DNA from: Marinomonas sp. THO17
GTDB lineage: Bacteria; Pseudomonadota; Gammaproteobacteria; Pseudomonadales; Marinomonadaceae
Direction: 5' to 3'
Length of the DNA stretch: 64,000 bases
Assembly (NCBI RefSeq): GCF_040436405.1
Contig: NZ_AP031575.1
Coordinates: 2,841,501-2,905,500 of the forward strand
The notes beneath the pieces are model-generated. The model worked only from the letters and a program-made list of their open reading frames with translations. It ran no database searches and was not told where the DNA came from. A program made the position numbers and the translations under genes. Each line of letters starts with the position of its first letter. Position 1 is the first letter of the stretch. Below are positions 25,931-34,473 of this stretch, piece after piece.

Positions 25931-27010
25931 TTAGTTTGGGCTTGCCTCATCATCCAGTGAACATGAGCGTCGAAAGGCGCTTGGTGTTTGCTGAGTCACC
26001 CGAGCAAATTCCCGATTAAAGTTGGATTTGGTTTGAAAGCCAGAGTCCAGATAAACCTGAGTAATGCTCTTATCGCTTTCCAGTAATAATTGCTTGGCTC
26101 GTTCAATGCGATATTCATTGACTACCTGCGAGACATTGCGGCCATGTATTTGATTCACCGCCATGGAAATCTGTCGCGCAGGTATCACCATCTTTCGTGC
26201 CAACCTATCCAGTGTTAAATCAGGATCCAGAAAACTTTGTTGAGAGGCAAAAAGAGCATCGAGCTGATCAACTATCTTTTGTGCCTCTGCTGAGGTCAAA
26301 CTCAACGCGGTTTTTTCTTTCTCATTAGCTTGACCTGTTTCCGTATTGGGTGCTGACTTGACGTCCTGCTCATTGGTGTTGGTTACCATACTTTGGCTGA
26401 ATAAAATCACTGAACAGGCCAAAATAGGCAGCAAGGTAGCGTGACCAATGGAGAGAATAACAATGGCATGCTGGCCTTGAAACAGGACGAAATCGAGTGC
26501 CAAGGCGGCGTCGATGCAGGCCGATATTAATAGCATGATACCTGCTGCACGTTCTGCCCCTATGGCTTTACTCATATCGGAAAAGCGCACTTGTTGCGGG
26601 AGGTCATTTGATGACAGCGACCTTCTTAATAAAGCAATGCCATAGACACAATATAAAAAGGTTAGAAATGGGTCGATCGGTACGTGCCAAGCGGGATAAC
26701 CAAATGATGCCATTGATACTAACACTGGAGGTAGTAAATGTAGCCATGTTGTAAAACGAGGCGGGTTCTGTCCAAAGCGACGAAAACAAAACCAGGCTGT
26801 CATGGGAATACAAGCTGCCAAAATGGGTTGCAGTAGACGAAAAATTGGCCATTCGAAGGTCCATCGTAAACCGACGATTGTGGTGGTGACGGCACACAAG
26901 CTGACAAAGATAAAAGCCAACCCAGTGGTGTCTTCCCGTCGAATAAACAGCAAGATGGCCAGTATGCCCAGCAAAAGAGCAACAACAAAGGGTAATGGTA
27001 TCGCAATCAT
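25931..27010 (-). CDS. AraC-family regulator with seven-helix membrane N-terminus
   Basis: A 359-residue protein. Residues 1 to about 205 contain roughly seven hydrophobic helices (LPFVVALLLGILAILLFI onward). A polar linker follows, then a cytoplasmic AraC HTH at about 260-350: LTLDRLARKMVIPARQISMAVNQIHG and ITQVYLDSGFQTKSNFNREFARVTQQTPSAFR. Membrane-anchored AraC proteins probably sense signals at the inner membrane directly. Sites in front of the hydrolase (24805) and behind its own start (27052-27093) suggest it controls the hydrolase, itself and the DUF805-lipoprotein genes. Confidence 0.88.
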   Translation of the reverse strand: MIAIPLPFVVALLLGILAILLFIRREDTTGLAFIFVSLCAVTTTIVGLRWTFEWPIFRLLQPILAACIPMTAWFCFRRFGQNPPRFTTWLHLLPPVLVSMASFGYPAWHVPIDPFLTFLYCVYGIALLRRSLSSNDLPQQVRFSDMSKAIGAERAAGIMLLISACIDAALALDFVLFQGQHAIVILSIGHATLLPILACSVILFSQSMVTNTNEQDVKSAPNTETGQANEKEKTALSLTSAEAQKIVDQLDALFASQQSFLDPDLTLDRLARKMVIPARQISMAVNQIHGRNVSQVVNEYRIERAKQLLLESDKSITQVYLDSGFQTKSNFNREFARVTQQTPSAFRRSCSLDDEASPN

Positions 27011-27051
27011 CTCTTATTTCCCAGGTGACATCAGATGATGGCCATTATGAC

Positions 27052-27093
27052 CTAAAACCTGATTCAGTACGTCCTAAATCCTGATCTAGGACG
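27052..27093. promoter_or_regulatory. Tandem 21 bp direct repeats, candidate AraC operator
   Basis: Two direct repeats of about 21 bases begin CCTAAAACCTGATTCAGTAC (27052) and CCTAAATCCTGATCTAGGAC (27073). The 21-base period is two helical turns, as for AraC-type activators. The second repeat is contained in the 24-base motif also seen at 24805-24828. The site lies between the divergent membrane AraC and DUF805 genes. Confidence 0.6.
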
Positions 27094-27200
27094 CCTAACG
27101 CACTCTGTCTCCTTATCTTTTAGTGACACCAGCAAGCCAAAGCGTGTTTGTCACCAAGGTGTTGCTGATGATTCTACTTTGTTTGTTAAGGAGAAGAAAA

Positions 27201-27566
27201 ATGCTGTCTTTTTATTTTGATGCTTGGGTTAAATACTGTGACTTTTCTGGCAAAGCATCACGTCAGGCGTTTTGGATGTTTGTCTTAGTAAATCTAATGA
27301 TTTCTGCTGTGCTGAGTTTGTTGGAATGGACTTGGCCATCCGCTTGGCGATTAGAGGCGCTTTATGGTCTGGCTATTTTTCTGCCTATGTTGGCCATTAC
27401 CGTTAGAAGATTAAGAGATACCCAACGTTCGGCTTGGTGGTTGGCCGTGATCATGATACCTGCATTTGGCATGCTCATATTGTGGATACTTCTGGCCATG
27501 CCCGGTCAGTCTGACTCAGCAAAGCCTAAGCAAGATACTTTTCCACAAAATTCGTCTGTTCAGTAA
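27201..27566 (+). CDS. DUF805 membrane protein
   Basis: A 121-residue membrane protein with three or four helices. The N-terminal WVKYCDFSGKASRQAFWMFVLVN and the later VRRLRDTQRSAWWL are diagnostic of DUF805. Function is unknown. AAGGAGA lies just before ATG 27201, and a reading from 27123 adds unrelated residues. It is followed after ten bases by a lipoprotein gene and sits beyond the tandem repeats described at 27052, so it may belong to the membrane-AraC regulon. Confidence 0.85.
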   Translation: MLSFYFDAWVKYCDFSGKASRQAFWMFVLVNLMISAVLSLLEWTWPSAWRLEALYGLAIFLPMLAITVRRLRDTQRSAWWLAVIMIPAFGMLILWILLAMPGQSDSAKPKQDTFPQNSSVQ

Positions 27567-27576
27567 GGAGGCTATT

Positions 27577-28125
27577 ATGTTTTATGTGAACAAAAGTGCC
27601 CACTTATCCACTCGGTTATTCTCTATTTTTCTATTAATTGGGCTAACGGCTTGCCAAGCTGAGAGTGACACGGCATTGGTAGAAAAAACATTTCAAAATC
27701 CACAACTGCAAGCTGTGATTCATATTCCTGAACCTAAGATGGGCAGCTTGTTCAACTTACGAGGTATGGCCGGAAAAGGGGAGTTAATTGCCAGAAGCAT
27801 TTCACAGACGTGTGTAGCCATGCCAGTGCGATTTGCCGCTGGAGATTTTGGCGGTAACACTGTGTCCGTTGCACAGGGACAAAATTTAGAACTGCACATT
27901 TACGATAGAGAATTGGTTGCTAAACTGTTGGCGGGCAATAAAATCACCAGTGAAGATTATCACCTGACCGCAGCAAGCGATCCTCATAGTATACAAACAG
28001 GAATGCAGATAGAAGCAGGCATAAGCAGAGATTTTGGCTTTGTCATTAACCCTAGGAAATGGTCTTGGACTGGCTTATTTGGCATTAATAAGCGATCAGT
28101 CTCCTGTGAGCAATTATCGTTTTAA
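27577..28125 (+). CDS. Putative lipoprotein of unknown function
   Basis: A 182-residue protein with a lipoprotein signal: hydrophobic stretch LFSIFLLIGLTAC with the lipobox ending at the cysteine of LTACQAES. The mature part has no family recognised here (LRGMAGKGELIARSISQTCVAMPVRF, then a CEQLSF C-terminus; the two remaining cysteines may pair). AAGGAGG precedes ATG 27577, and the gene is ten bases after DUF805, suggesting co-transcription. Confidence 0.78.
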   Translation: MFYVNKSAHLSTRLFSIFLLIGLTACQAESDTALVEKTFQNPQLQAVIHIPEPKMGSLFNLRGMAGKGELIARSISQTCVAMPVRFAAGDFGGNTVSVAQGQNLELHIYDRELVAKLLAGNKITSEDYHLTAASDPHSIQTGMQIEAGISRDFGFVINPRKWSWTGLFGINKRSVSCEQLSF

Positions 28126-28164
28126 CTCAATTATCGTCTTAAGTCTGGTAAATAGGCGTTGAAC

Positions 28165-28190
28165 ATAAGCCATTATGATTGATGGCTTAT
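28165..28190 (+). terminator. Probable terminator after the lipoprotein gene
   Basis: ATAAGCCAT (28165-28173) pairs with ATGGCTTAT (28182-28190), followed by a short T/A-rich stretch. The weak T-run makes it moderate as a terminator. Confidence 0.45.
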
Positions 28191-28280
28191 TTATCATAAT
28201 CTCCCCGCCCATATGTACGGTGCTTTTCTTTGGTTGCTTGGGTATGCTGGAAGGGAATTTCTTAGTCATTAGGTGACAAG

Positions 28281-29273
28281 ATGTCCACAAATCAAGACAA
28301 CAAAACCCTATCCGCTGAGCATTTGTCTGCGTTCAGTACGTGTGTGTTTGATTTCTATCAGATTGCCAGACAAGTGCCATGCGATGAGTTTCAACATGTG
28401 GTGTTGCAACGATTATCCAAATTAGTAAATTTCAGTTCCGCATGGTGGGGAAGAAGTAATGTCTTGATGGATCGACCTCGTTATTTACACAGTGCTTTTC
28501 TTTATGCGCTACCGGATTCTTACCTAGATGATTGGGAGAGGATTCAGCAGTATGACGCGACGATTGACCGTGCATTTGAACAGCCTGAGAAAGCGATTTT
28601 CATTGATTTAGCAAACGACACGTCTATCTCATCGGAATTGGTTGCATTAGGGAAATGTCATGGTTTTGATCAGATTGCTTGCGTTATGCAATTTGAGGAA
28701 TTGATGTTGAATACCCGTCATTTAAGTTTATATCGAAAGGGAGATGCTTTCTCGACAGAAGAATTAGGCTTGATTGAAAACCTTATGCCTCATTTGATCT
28801 TAGCCTTAGAGATGAATCAGATACGAAGCACTTATATGTCGGTATTAAGTGCCAATCAGCGTTCGCCTGTGGCCCTAGCAGTCACTTCCCCAGAAGGTCT
28901 GCTACAAAGCGCAGAACCTTCTTTTATACAAGCACTTCGAGGCGAATGGCCAAATTGGCGTGGGCCAAGATTGCCATTTTCCATTGAGTTAACCAAGTAC
29001 CGTGGCAACACTTTATCTATTGATATTAAGCATACAGAAGAGCATTGCTTATTGCTTATTCGAATACATGAGATGGTAGAAAGGTTGAGCCAGCGAGAAT
29101 TAGATGTGGCGCGTCTTTTTTCGTCGGGACGGACTTATAAAGAGATTGCTTCAGTACTGAGTTTGTCACCACATACTGTGCGTTACTACCTAAGGAATAT
29201 ATACAGCAAATTAAATGTGAATGGCAAAGCGGATCTGGTTCGTTTGATGGTGACTAAGGACGCTCTGCAGTAA
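28281..29273 (+). CDS. LuxR-family transcriptional regulator
   Basis: A 330-residue regulator with an N-terminal sensory region of about 250 residues of no clear named fold (perhaps GAF/PAS-like, FDFYQIARQVPCDEFQHVVLQ) and a C-terminal LuxR/GerE HTH: LSQRELDVARLFSSGRTYKEIA with LSLSPHTVRYYLRNIYSKL. No receiver domain. It is 61 bases upstream of the deacetylase-like gene in the same direction and may control it. Confidence 0.86.
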   Translation: MSTNQDNKTLSAEHLSAFSTCVFDFYQIARQVPCDEFQHVVLQRLSKLVNFSSAWWGRSNVLMDRPRYLHSAFLYALPDSYLDDWERIQQYDATIDRAFEQPEKAIFIDLANDTSISSELVALGKCHGFDQIACVMQFEELMLNTRHLSLYRKGDAFSTEELGLIENLMPHLILALEMNQIRSTYMSVLSANQRSPVALAVTSPEGLLQSAEPSFIQALRGEWPNWRGPRLPFSIELTKYRGNTLSIDIKHTEEHCLLLIRIHEMVERLSQRELDVARLFSSGRTYKEIASVLSLSPHTVRYYLRNIYSKLNVNGKADLVRLMVTKDALQ

Positions 29274-29334
29274 AGGGTCTTACTAATTTATGGTTTTTTA
29301 TTAACAATTAAAAAAGTAAAAGGAATCGATAGAC

Positions 29335-30459
29335 ATGTCTACAGAAACGGGTTTTTTTAGTGATGAAAAATGTTTTTGGCACATTGGCGGAAATTTTGTT
29401 GAAGTGTTACCTGTTGGTGGTTGGGTGCAACCTTCGTCGGGAAGCGGTTTGGCTGAGGCGCCAGAGACAAAACGTCGTTTTCGTAATCTATTGGAAACCA
29501 GTGGTTTACTAGAAAAGCTTGTTACAGGAAAAGCGGCTCCTTTGAATCAAGAAGATTTATTACGAGTACATACCAAACGATACTTAGATGAATTTAAAAC
29601 ATTAAGTGATCAAGGCGGTGGTGTACTTGATCCAACGGCTCCGATGGGGCCGGGAAGTTTTGAGATTGCAAAAACGTCAGCAGGATTGGTTTATGCGGCT
29701 GTTGAGTCTGTTATGAGAGGACAGTTAGCGAATGCTTACGCACTGTCGAGGCCCCCAGGTCATCACTGTTTACCGGATCAAGCAATGGGTTTTTGCTTTT
29801 TATCAAATATTGCCGTAGCAATTGAGAAAGCCAAAGCAGACTTAGGGCTACAAAAGGTCGCTGTTATAGATTGGGATGTGCATCATGGAAATGGTACACA
29901 AGCAGCTTTTTATGAGCGTGCGGATGTGTTCACTGTTTCCATTCATCAAGATGCTTGTTTCCCACCAGGTTACAGTGGTGATAAGGAATTTGGGGAAGGA
30001 GCTGGCAAGGGTTATAACCTGAATATTCCGCTTCAGCCTGGTGCAGGTCATGAGGTTTATCAATACGCATTTGAAACTATGATACTGCCTGCTTTGCGTG
30101 AGTATAAGCCAGATTTGATTTTGGTTGCTTCTGGTTTTGATGCCAGTGGTTTGGATCCATTAGCAAGAATGTTATTGCACAGTGAATCTTATCGCTGGAT
30201 GACTGAAGCAGTAAAATCAGTTGCTGAGGAAGTGTGTAACGGACGCTTAGTGATCGCTCATGAAGGTGGCTATTCTGAAGCCTACGTGCCTTTTTGTGGA
30301 TTGTCTGTTGTAGAAACATTAGCGAACACAAAAACACAAGTAGAAGACCCGGCTTTAGCATTGCTGAAATTGCAACAGCCGAGTGACCGTTTTAATCGCT
30401 TTCAAAAAGACTTGCTTGATGAGCAAGTAAAACATTGGCAGGCGGTTAAATTCGGTTAA
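29335..30459 (+). CDS. Class II histone deacetylase-like amidohydrolase
   Basis: A 374-residue zinc amidohydrolase of the HDAC/acetylpolyamine amidohydrolase superfamily, close to bacterial HDAH enzymes. Catalytic histidines H143/H144 are in RPPGHH; zinc ligands D181 and H183 in DWDVHHGNGT and D269 in ASGFDASGLDPLARM; the transition-state tyrosine is Y313 in HEGGYSEAY. All key residues are kept. The opening GFFSDEKCFWHIGGNF is a class II feature. Likely substrates are acetylated polyamines or other small acylamides, or acetyl-lysine; the sequence does not decide. AAAAGGA precedes the ATG. Confidence 0.92.
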   Translation: MSTETGFFSDEKCFWHIGGNFVEVLPVGGWVQPSSGSGLAEAPETKRRFRNLLETSGLLEKLVTGKAAPLNQEDLLRVHTKRYLDEFKTLSDQGGGVLDPTAPMGPGSFEIAKTSAGLVYAAVESVMRGQLANAYALSRPPGHHCLPDQAMGFCFLSNIAVAIEKAKADLGLQKVAVIDWDVHHGNGTQAAFYERADVFTVSIHQDACFPPGYSGDKEFGEGAGKGYNLNIPLQPGAGHEVYQYAFETMILPALREYKPDLILVASGFDASGLDPLARMLLHSESYRWMTEAVKSVAEEVCNGRLVIAHEGGYSEAYVPFCGLSVVETLANTKTQVEDPALALLKLQQPSDRFNRFQKDLLDEQVKHWQAVKFG

Positions 30460-30472
30460 AGACGAAAGAAGG

Positions 30473-30516
30473 CGCGAACAAGGTCATCAGACTTGTTCGC
30501 GTAATCCTGCCCTTTT
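30473..30516 (+). terminator. Hairpin after the deacetylase gene, repeat-like
   Basis: CGCGAACAAG (30473-30482) and CTTGTTCGCG (30492-30501) form a perfect 10-base stem; a T-run begins about ten bases later. The arms resemble the outer ends of the MITE-like repeats (GTGCGAATAAG and CTTGTTCG), so it may be a worn repeat acting as a terminator. Confidence 0.5.
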
Positions 30517-30580
30517 TTAATGCATCTCAAAAGAGCCATTAGAGGTGGCTTACCTGTGTTGGCTGTATGTGGCTTTTCTT

Positions 30581-30695
30581 ATGGTAAAACCATAGCCATT
30601 TTGTTGCAGAGTCTTGTACTCCTTCAAGGGAATCAAACAACCCATCCATATCTTGCCGTTCGATTATATTGCTGAGCATTTTGCTGAGGATTATC
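30581..30695 (-). pseudogene. IS3-family transposase (OrfB) remnant
   Basis: On the minus strand two short frames in succession read DNPQQNAQQYNRTARYGW and, after a frameshift and small deletion, GLFDSLEGVQDSATKWLWFYH. Both match the C-terminal end of IS3-type integrase-core transposases (typically NPQQNAYIERYNRT... then LFDSLEEVQDYATKWLW). Only about 38 codons survive, so this is a dead fragment. The rest of the 565-base gap 30460-31024 shows no gene; 30720-31000 is very AT-rich and probably holds the porin promoter. Confidence 0.7.
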
Positions 30696-30820
30696 TGCCT
30701 GAATAAGACAAAGGGTAGCTGAATTTTTATGTTTCTTTAATGAATTTACACCGAATTTTAAGTGAAAAAATTAATTTACTTTATATTGTGAATTAAAAAA
30801 TTCAGTACTGATCAAATAAA

Positions 30821-30839
30821 TAATGAGAATGATTGATAT
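30821..30839. promoter_or_regulatory. Possible Fur box upstream of porin gene
   Basis: The 19 bases TAATGAGAATGATTGATAT and the preceding AA resemble the Fur consensus of three GATAAT-like hexamers (about 13 of 19 in the best register, by eye). It lies about 190 bases before the porin start in AT-rich sequence where chance matches are common. Confidence 0.25.
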
Positions 30840-31024
30840 TAAATTTGTTTTAACTTCATGGTTTACTTATGTTTTTAACTTTTAGCCATTAAAAATTTCA
30901 AATTATTATATTAATGAACATAACCTAATATAAAAATTACATTTATTATCCATGTTTTTGCACTATCTATACTAAACTCAAAGTGGAAATTATCAAAAAC
31001 CATTATAGCTTAGGAGTTAAGCTC

Positions 31025-32083
31025 ATGGATAAAAGAAACTTGAAAAGACTGGTTACACTTTTGAGCGTCCCTCTCGTATGCAGTCTTCCAATTAATGTTA
31101 CTGCTTCAGATAAAATAATTTGGGGTGGCTACTTTTCTGCTGGTGTTGGTAAAACAAATAAAGAGGATACTTCTTATAATACTCCCGTCGGTGGTACCGA
31201 TTTTGATGACAGTGTGTCATTTGAACCGCTCACCAGAATAGGTTTACAAGGCATTATACCTATCGATGATAATATGAGAGGAACTTTTCAGATAACGGGT
31301 CGTAACGACAGTGTTACCAGTACTTCTAGCACGAATGGCAAGAAATTTAATGCGGAGTTTGAGTGGGCAAATATCACATATGATGTTTCTGATGAATTAT
31401 CTCTCCAAGCGGGTAAGTTTGTCTTGCCAGTTTATTACTATTCCGATTTCTATAATGTGGGCTTGGCTTACGATTGGGTTGCACCACCTGCAGAAGTGTA
31501 TGTAGCTCCCAGTGCAACGGAAGGTGTATTAGCTCGTTACAGCACTTATGTGGGGGATTATGAACTCACTGCACAGGCCTGGAGCAGTGCTTACACAGGT
31601 GTCGGTATTCAAGAGAGAGATGTCCTTGGTATGGCTTTATCCTTTGGGAAAGAGGAGTTGTTATTCAGATTTATGACGCTTGAGGGCGAACTGAAATTTA
31701 ACGCTGCCGGTGATTATACTGATTTTCAATATACAGCATTTGCTCTTGTATCAGAAATCGGCAATTTTAGATTTGTGAGTGAACTTGCAACGGCTGATGT
31801 TGATAATAATACAGACGCAAGAGACAGTTGGTATGCATCCGTAGCTTATCGTTTGGGTAAATTTACCCCTGTCCTAACTTACAGCACTAATGAAGATAAT
31901 CCTTTCTTAAGCTCTCAATCACCTTCTTATTTTTATGCTAAAGAGGCTTACACTTATGGTTTATCTTATGAGTTATCAATACAGTCCAAGCTTAAGCTAG
32001 AGTACAAAGATATTAAGATGGATGATGAATCGGAAAATGCATCGCATAATTTGATTTCAGCTTCTATTGATACAGTATTTTAA
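31025..32083 (+). CDS. Porin-like outer membrane beta-barrel protein
   Basis: A 352-residue protein with a signal peptide (LVTLLSVPLVCSLPINVTAS) and alternating hydrophobic strands typical of a beta-barrel, starting IIWGGYFSAGVGKT and ending in NLISASIDTVF, with the C-terminal phenylalanine favoured by the BAM complex. Segments such as ANITYDVSDELSLQAGKFVLP look like the putative-porin class found with small periplasmic binding proteins. TAGGAG precedes ATG 31025. It is 15 bases upstream of the PstS-like gene. Its cargo is unknown. Confidence 0.82.
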   Translation: MDKRNLKRLVTLLSVPLVCSLPINVTASDKIIWGGYFSAGVGKTNKEDTSYNTPVGGTDFDDSVSFEPLTRIGLQGIIPIDDNMRGTFQITGRNDSVTSTSSTNGKKFNAEFEWANITYDVSDELSLQAGKFVLPVYYYSDFYNVGLAYDWVAPPAEVYVAPSATEGVLARYSTYVGDYELTAQAWSSAYTGVGIQERDVLGMALSFGKEELLFRFMTLEGELKFNAAGDYTDFQYTAFALVSEIGNFRFVSELATADVDNNTDARDSWYASVAYRLGKFTPVLTYSTNEDNPFLSSQSPSYFYAKEAYTYGLSYELSIQSKLKLEYKDIKMDDESENASHNLISASIDTVF

Positions 32084-32098
32084 AGGGAGGGGGGAAAA

Positions 32099-32533
32099 AT
32101 GAATAAGTTTAAATTAAGCTGTTATTCAATAGTAGTCAGCGCTGCACTTACTGTTTTTTCAACATTTAGCTTTGCTGAGGTTGTGGTGATTGTAAATCAA
32201 AATAACGCCAATACCCTAAGTGAATCTGATGTTGAAAAACTATTTTTAGGTAAAACAAAGAGATACCCAAGTGGTGACACAGCTATTCCAATTAACCTTC
32301 CTGAAGGCAGTGCTAACAGAAGCTTTTTTAACAATAAGCTTATTGGCAAATCGGATAGTCAAATGAAGTCATATTGGTCAAAAATGGTATTTTCAGGTAA
32401 GGCCGTTCCACTCACAGAAGTGGACACGGATAAAGAAGTTGTTGATCTTGTCCAGTCTAATCCAAATGCTATTGGTTACATTGATTCTGCTAGTGTGACG
32501 GACGGTGTTAAAGTTGTCTTATCACTAGAATAA
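32099..32533 (+). CDS. Short PstS-like periplasmic protein
   Basis: A 144-residue protein with a signal peptide ending STFSFAEVV. The mature part resembles one lobe of phosphate ABC binding proteins: LSESDVEKLFLGKTKRYPSGDTAIPINLPEGS, RSFFNNKLIGKSDSQMKSYWSKMVFSG and VQSNPNAIGYIDSAS. It is about half the length of PstS and no pst permease genes are nearby, so import is unlikely. GGGAGGGG precedes the ATG. It sits between a porin and a chemoreceptor gene in the same direction; a ligand-presenting role is possible. Confidence 0.83.
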   Translation: MNKFKLSCYSIVVSAALTVFSTFSFAEVVVIVNQNNANTLSESDVEKLFLGKTKRYPSGDTAIPINLPEGSANRSFFNNKLIGKSDSQMKSYWSKMVFSGKAVPLTEVDTDKEVVDLVQSNPNAIGYIDSASVTDGVKVVLSLE

Positions 32534-32540
32534 CAGAATG

Positions 32541-32687
32541 TTAAAGAAAGGTGCGCATAAGTCGTCTAAGCTCGTTTTATTCTTTGTTAAGTGACTCGTA
32601 AATATGTTCAATATTTACGAGTCACTTGCTTCGAATAAAACAAATTATCCACACGCTGCAGAAAGAGGCTTATTCTCACCTTCCTAA
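32541..32687. repeat. MITE-like repeat with long perfect hairpin
   Basis: The segment opens TTAAAGAAAGGTGCGCATAA and closes TTATTCTCACCTTCCTAA, giving terminal inverted repeats of the same type as at 14792-14907. Its interior differs: a 17-base perfect stem AAGTGACTCGTAAATAT (32589-32605) and its complement (32611-32627) with a 5-base loop, flanked by a second pair GTTTTATTC/GAATAAAAC. It separates the PstS-like gene from the chemoreceptor and would fold strongly in RNA. Confidence 0.75.
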
Positions 32688-32762
32688 ATATGAAAGCGAA
32701 GGGATTTGCCAAGCACTTATGGATTTATCAAGTGCCCAAGGAATATTGTATAAGGTTACGAT

Positions 32763-34382
32763 ATGTTGTTATTTAATAAGTTATCAATATCAAAGAAATT
32801 GTTGATTATCCCATTGTTAGGTTCATTAACATTTTTGATTTATCTTGGTGTGATTACTCAAAGTTCGCTAGCAAATATTGCGCTTTTAAAAAACGTAGCC
32901 GATGTCGAGTATCCAGCATTAATGGATAGTAAAAATGTACTCTTTCAATTGGAGAAGGTGAGAGATAATTTAAGTAATGCGGCGATTACTGGAGATGAAG
33001 ATACATTAGCCACAGCGGCGGAACAAGCCGAACAGATTCGATCCATGCTAAGTGGTATAAAACAGATTAACCCGTCATTAGTATCAGGGGCAGATTTGTT
33101 GCTAGAAGACTTTGCCAAGTATTACGACTTAGCATATGGCGTGTCTGACGCTATGGTACAAAACACGTTTGACTTTGCCGAAGGCCAACAGCAAATTCAA
33201 GCCATGAATCAGAACTATGACTCGATTTATCAGGCTGTACAGGCATTTCAGGATGAACGCTTGAATTCGTTTCAGTCCTCCATTGCTGCCACTGAAAAGG
33301 CCAGTGAACGAATGATCATAGTCGGAGTCATTATGGCCGTCATAACCATGGCGATCATGTTTGGTGCCTCTATACCCATAGTTGCTAGTCTGAAAACCAA
33401 TCTCAATAAATTGGTTAAATCCCTCAAAGATATTGCCCAAGAAGATGGTGATTTAACGGTTCGGTTAAAAACACGCAGTAAAGATGAACTTGGGGATCTT
33501 GTTTATTGGTTCAATCAGTTTATGGGGAAATTACAGGGCGTTGTTAAAGATATTGTGGATACGACCGCGCCGCTTTCTAACCTAGCTGCTAATCTGCATT
33601 CATTAACTCGTTCCGCTCAACAGACAGTGGATATTCAACGAGAGTCTACTCGTAATGCGAAAAAAGCGGTCGATGACATGAATGAAAGTGTGGCCAGTAT
33701 TGCTGAAAATGCGAATATTGCGACTCAGGCAACAGGTGATGCTTCTAAAGCGACGGATGAAGGACAACAAACGGTTAAAAAAACCATCGATCAAATTTTA
33801 GAATTGGATAAAAATATTACGGAAACAGAAGCAACGGTAAAACAACTTGAAGCGGGTTCAAACCAAGTTGGGGACGTGTTAGATGTGATTAAAAGCATTG
33901 CTGAGCAAACCAATTTGCTGGCGCTAAATGCTGCCATTGAAGCTGCCAGAGCGGGTGAGTCTGGTCGTGGTTTTGCAGTTGTTGCCGATGAGGTGAGAAA
34001 TTTAGCCTCAAAAACACAGGAATCAACGGATCAAATACAAGATACCATTCAGCAACTCCAGTCAGCCGCAATGACAGCAACAAATGGAATTACACAAAGC
34101 TCTAAGTACGCAAGTTCAAGTGTCGAAACCGTTAATATGGCGGGCGACAGTCTTGAACAGATTACAGAGTATATGGGCAAAGTAGCTTCTGTTAACAAAC
34201 AGATATTTACATTGACTGCTCAGCAGCAGAATGTTGCAAAACTGATTAATGACAGTGTGGATGATATTGACAGTCGTACCAAAGAAACCTCGCGCAGTTC
34301 AAGCGAATTGTCGTCATTAGGGGCGGAACTTGCTGAATATGCGAAACACTTAGACCATGTTGCTGGCCAATTCAAAGTATAG
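32763..34382 (+). CDS. Methyl-accepting chemotaxis protein
   Basis: A 539-residue chemoreceptor. TM1 is at about residues 12-31, the periplasmic helical region spans to about 185, TM2 is near 186-208 and HAMP follows ([26 protein letters not shown]). The signalling tip is [20 protein letters not shown] and [20 protein letters not shown]. The periplasmic part resembles four-helix-bundle sensors rather than those of the receptors at 13132 and 15376. It follows the porin and PstS-like genes with a hairpin repeat between. No C-terminal CheR-docking peptide. Confidence 0.93.
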   Translation: MLLFNKLSISKKLLIIPLLGSLTFLIYLGVITQSSLANIALLKNVADVEYPALMDSKNVLFQLEKVRDNLSNAAITGDEDTLATAAEQAEQIRSMLSGIKQINPSLVSGADLLLEDFAKYYDLAYGVSDAMVQNTFDFAEGQQQIQAMNQNYDSIYQAVQAFQDERLNSFQSSIAATEKASERMIIVGVIMAVITMAIMFGASIPIVASLKTNLNKLVKSLKDIAQEDGDLTVRLKTRSKDELGDLVYWFNQFMGKLQGVVKDIVDTTAPLSNLAANLHSLTRSAQQTVDIQRESTRNAKKAVDDMNESVASIAENANIATQATGDASKATDEGQQTVKKTIDQILELDKNITETEATVKQLEAGSNQVGDVLDVIKSIAEQTNLLALNAAIEAARAGESGRGFAVVADEVRNLASKTQESTDQIQDTIQQLQSAAMTATNGITQSSKYASSSVETVNMAGDSLEQITEYMGKVASVNKQIFTLTAQQQNVAKLINDSVDDIDSRTKETSRSSSELSSLGAELAEYAKHLDHVAGQFKV

Positions 34383-34417
34383 GGTTTGATCTAATAAAGT
34401 GGGCTCAACCCATCTGC

Positions 34418-34467
34418 GTGAGACTGAAACCAACATCTAGTTTATTGGTTTCAGTCTCACCGTTTTT
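34418..34467. terminator. Bidirectional terminator
   Basis: GTGAGACTGAAACCAA (34418-34433) and TTGGTTTCAGTCTCAC (34445-34460) form a perfect 16-base stem followed by CGTTTTT. It lies between the convergent chemoreceptor and ABC ATPase genes. Confidence 0.88.
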
Positions 34468-34473
34468 GGTTAG

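Noticed and set aside
31025-32533. Phosphate uptake (pst) operon.
   Set aside because: There is no permease or ATPase gene and the PstS-like protein is half length.
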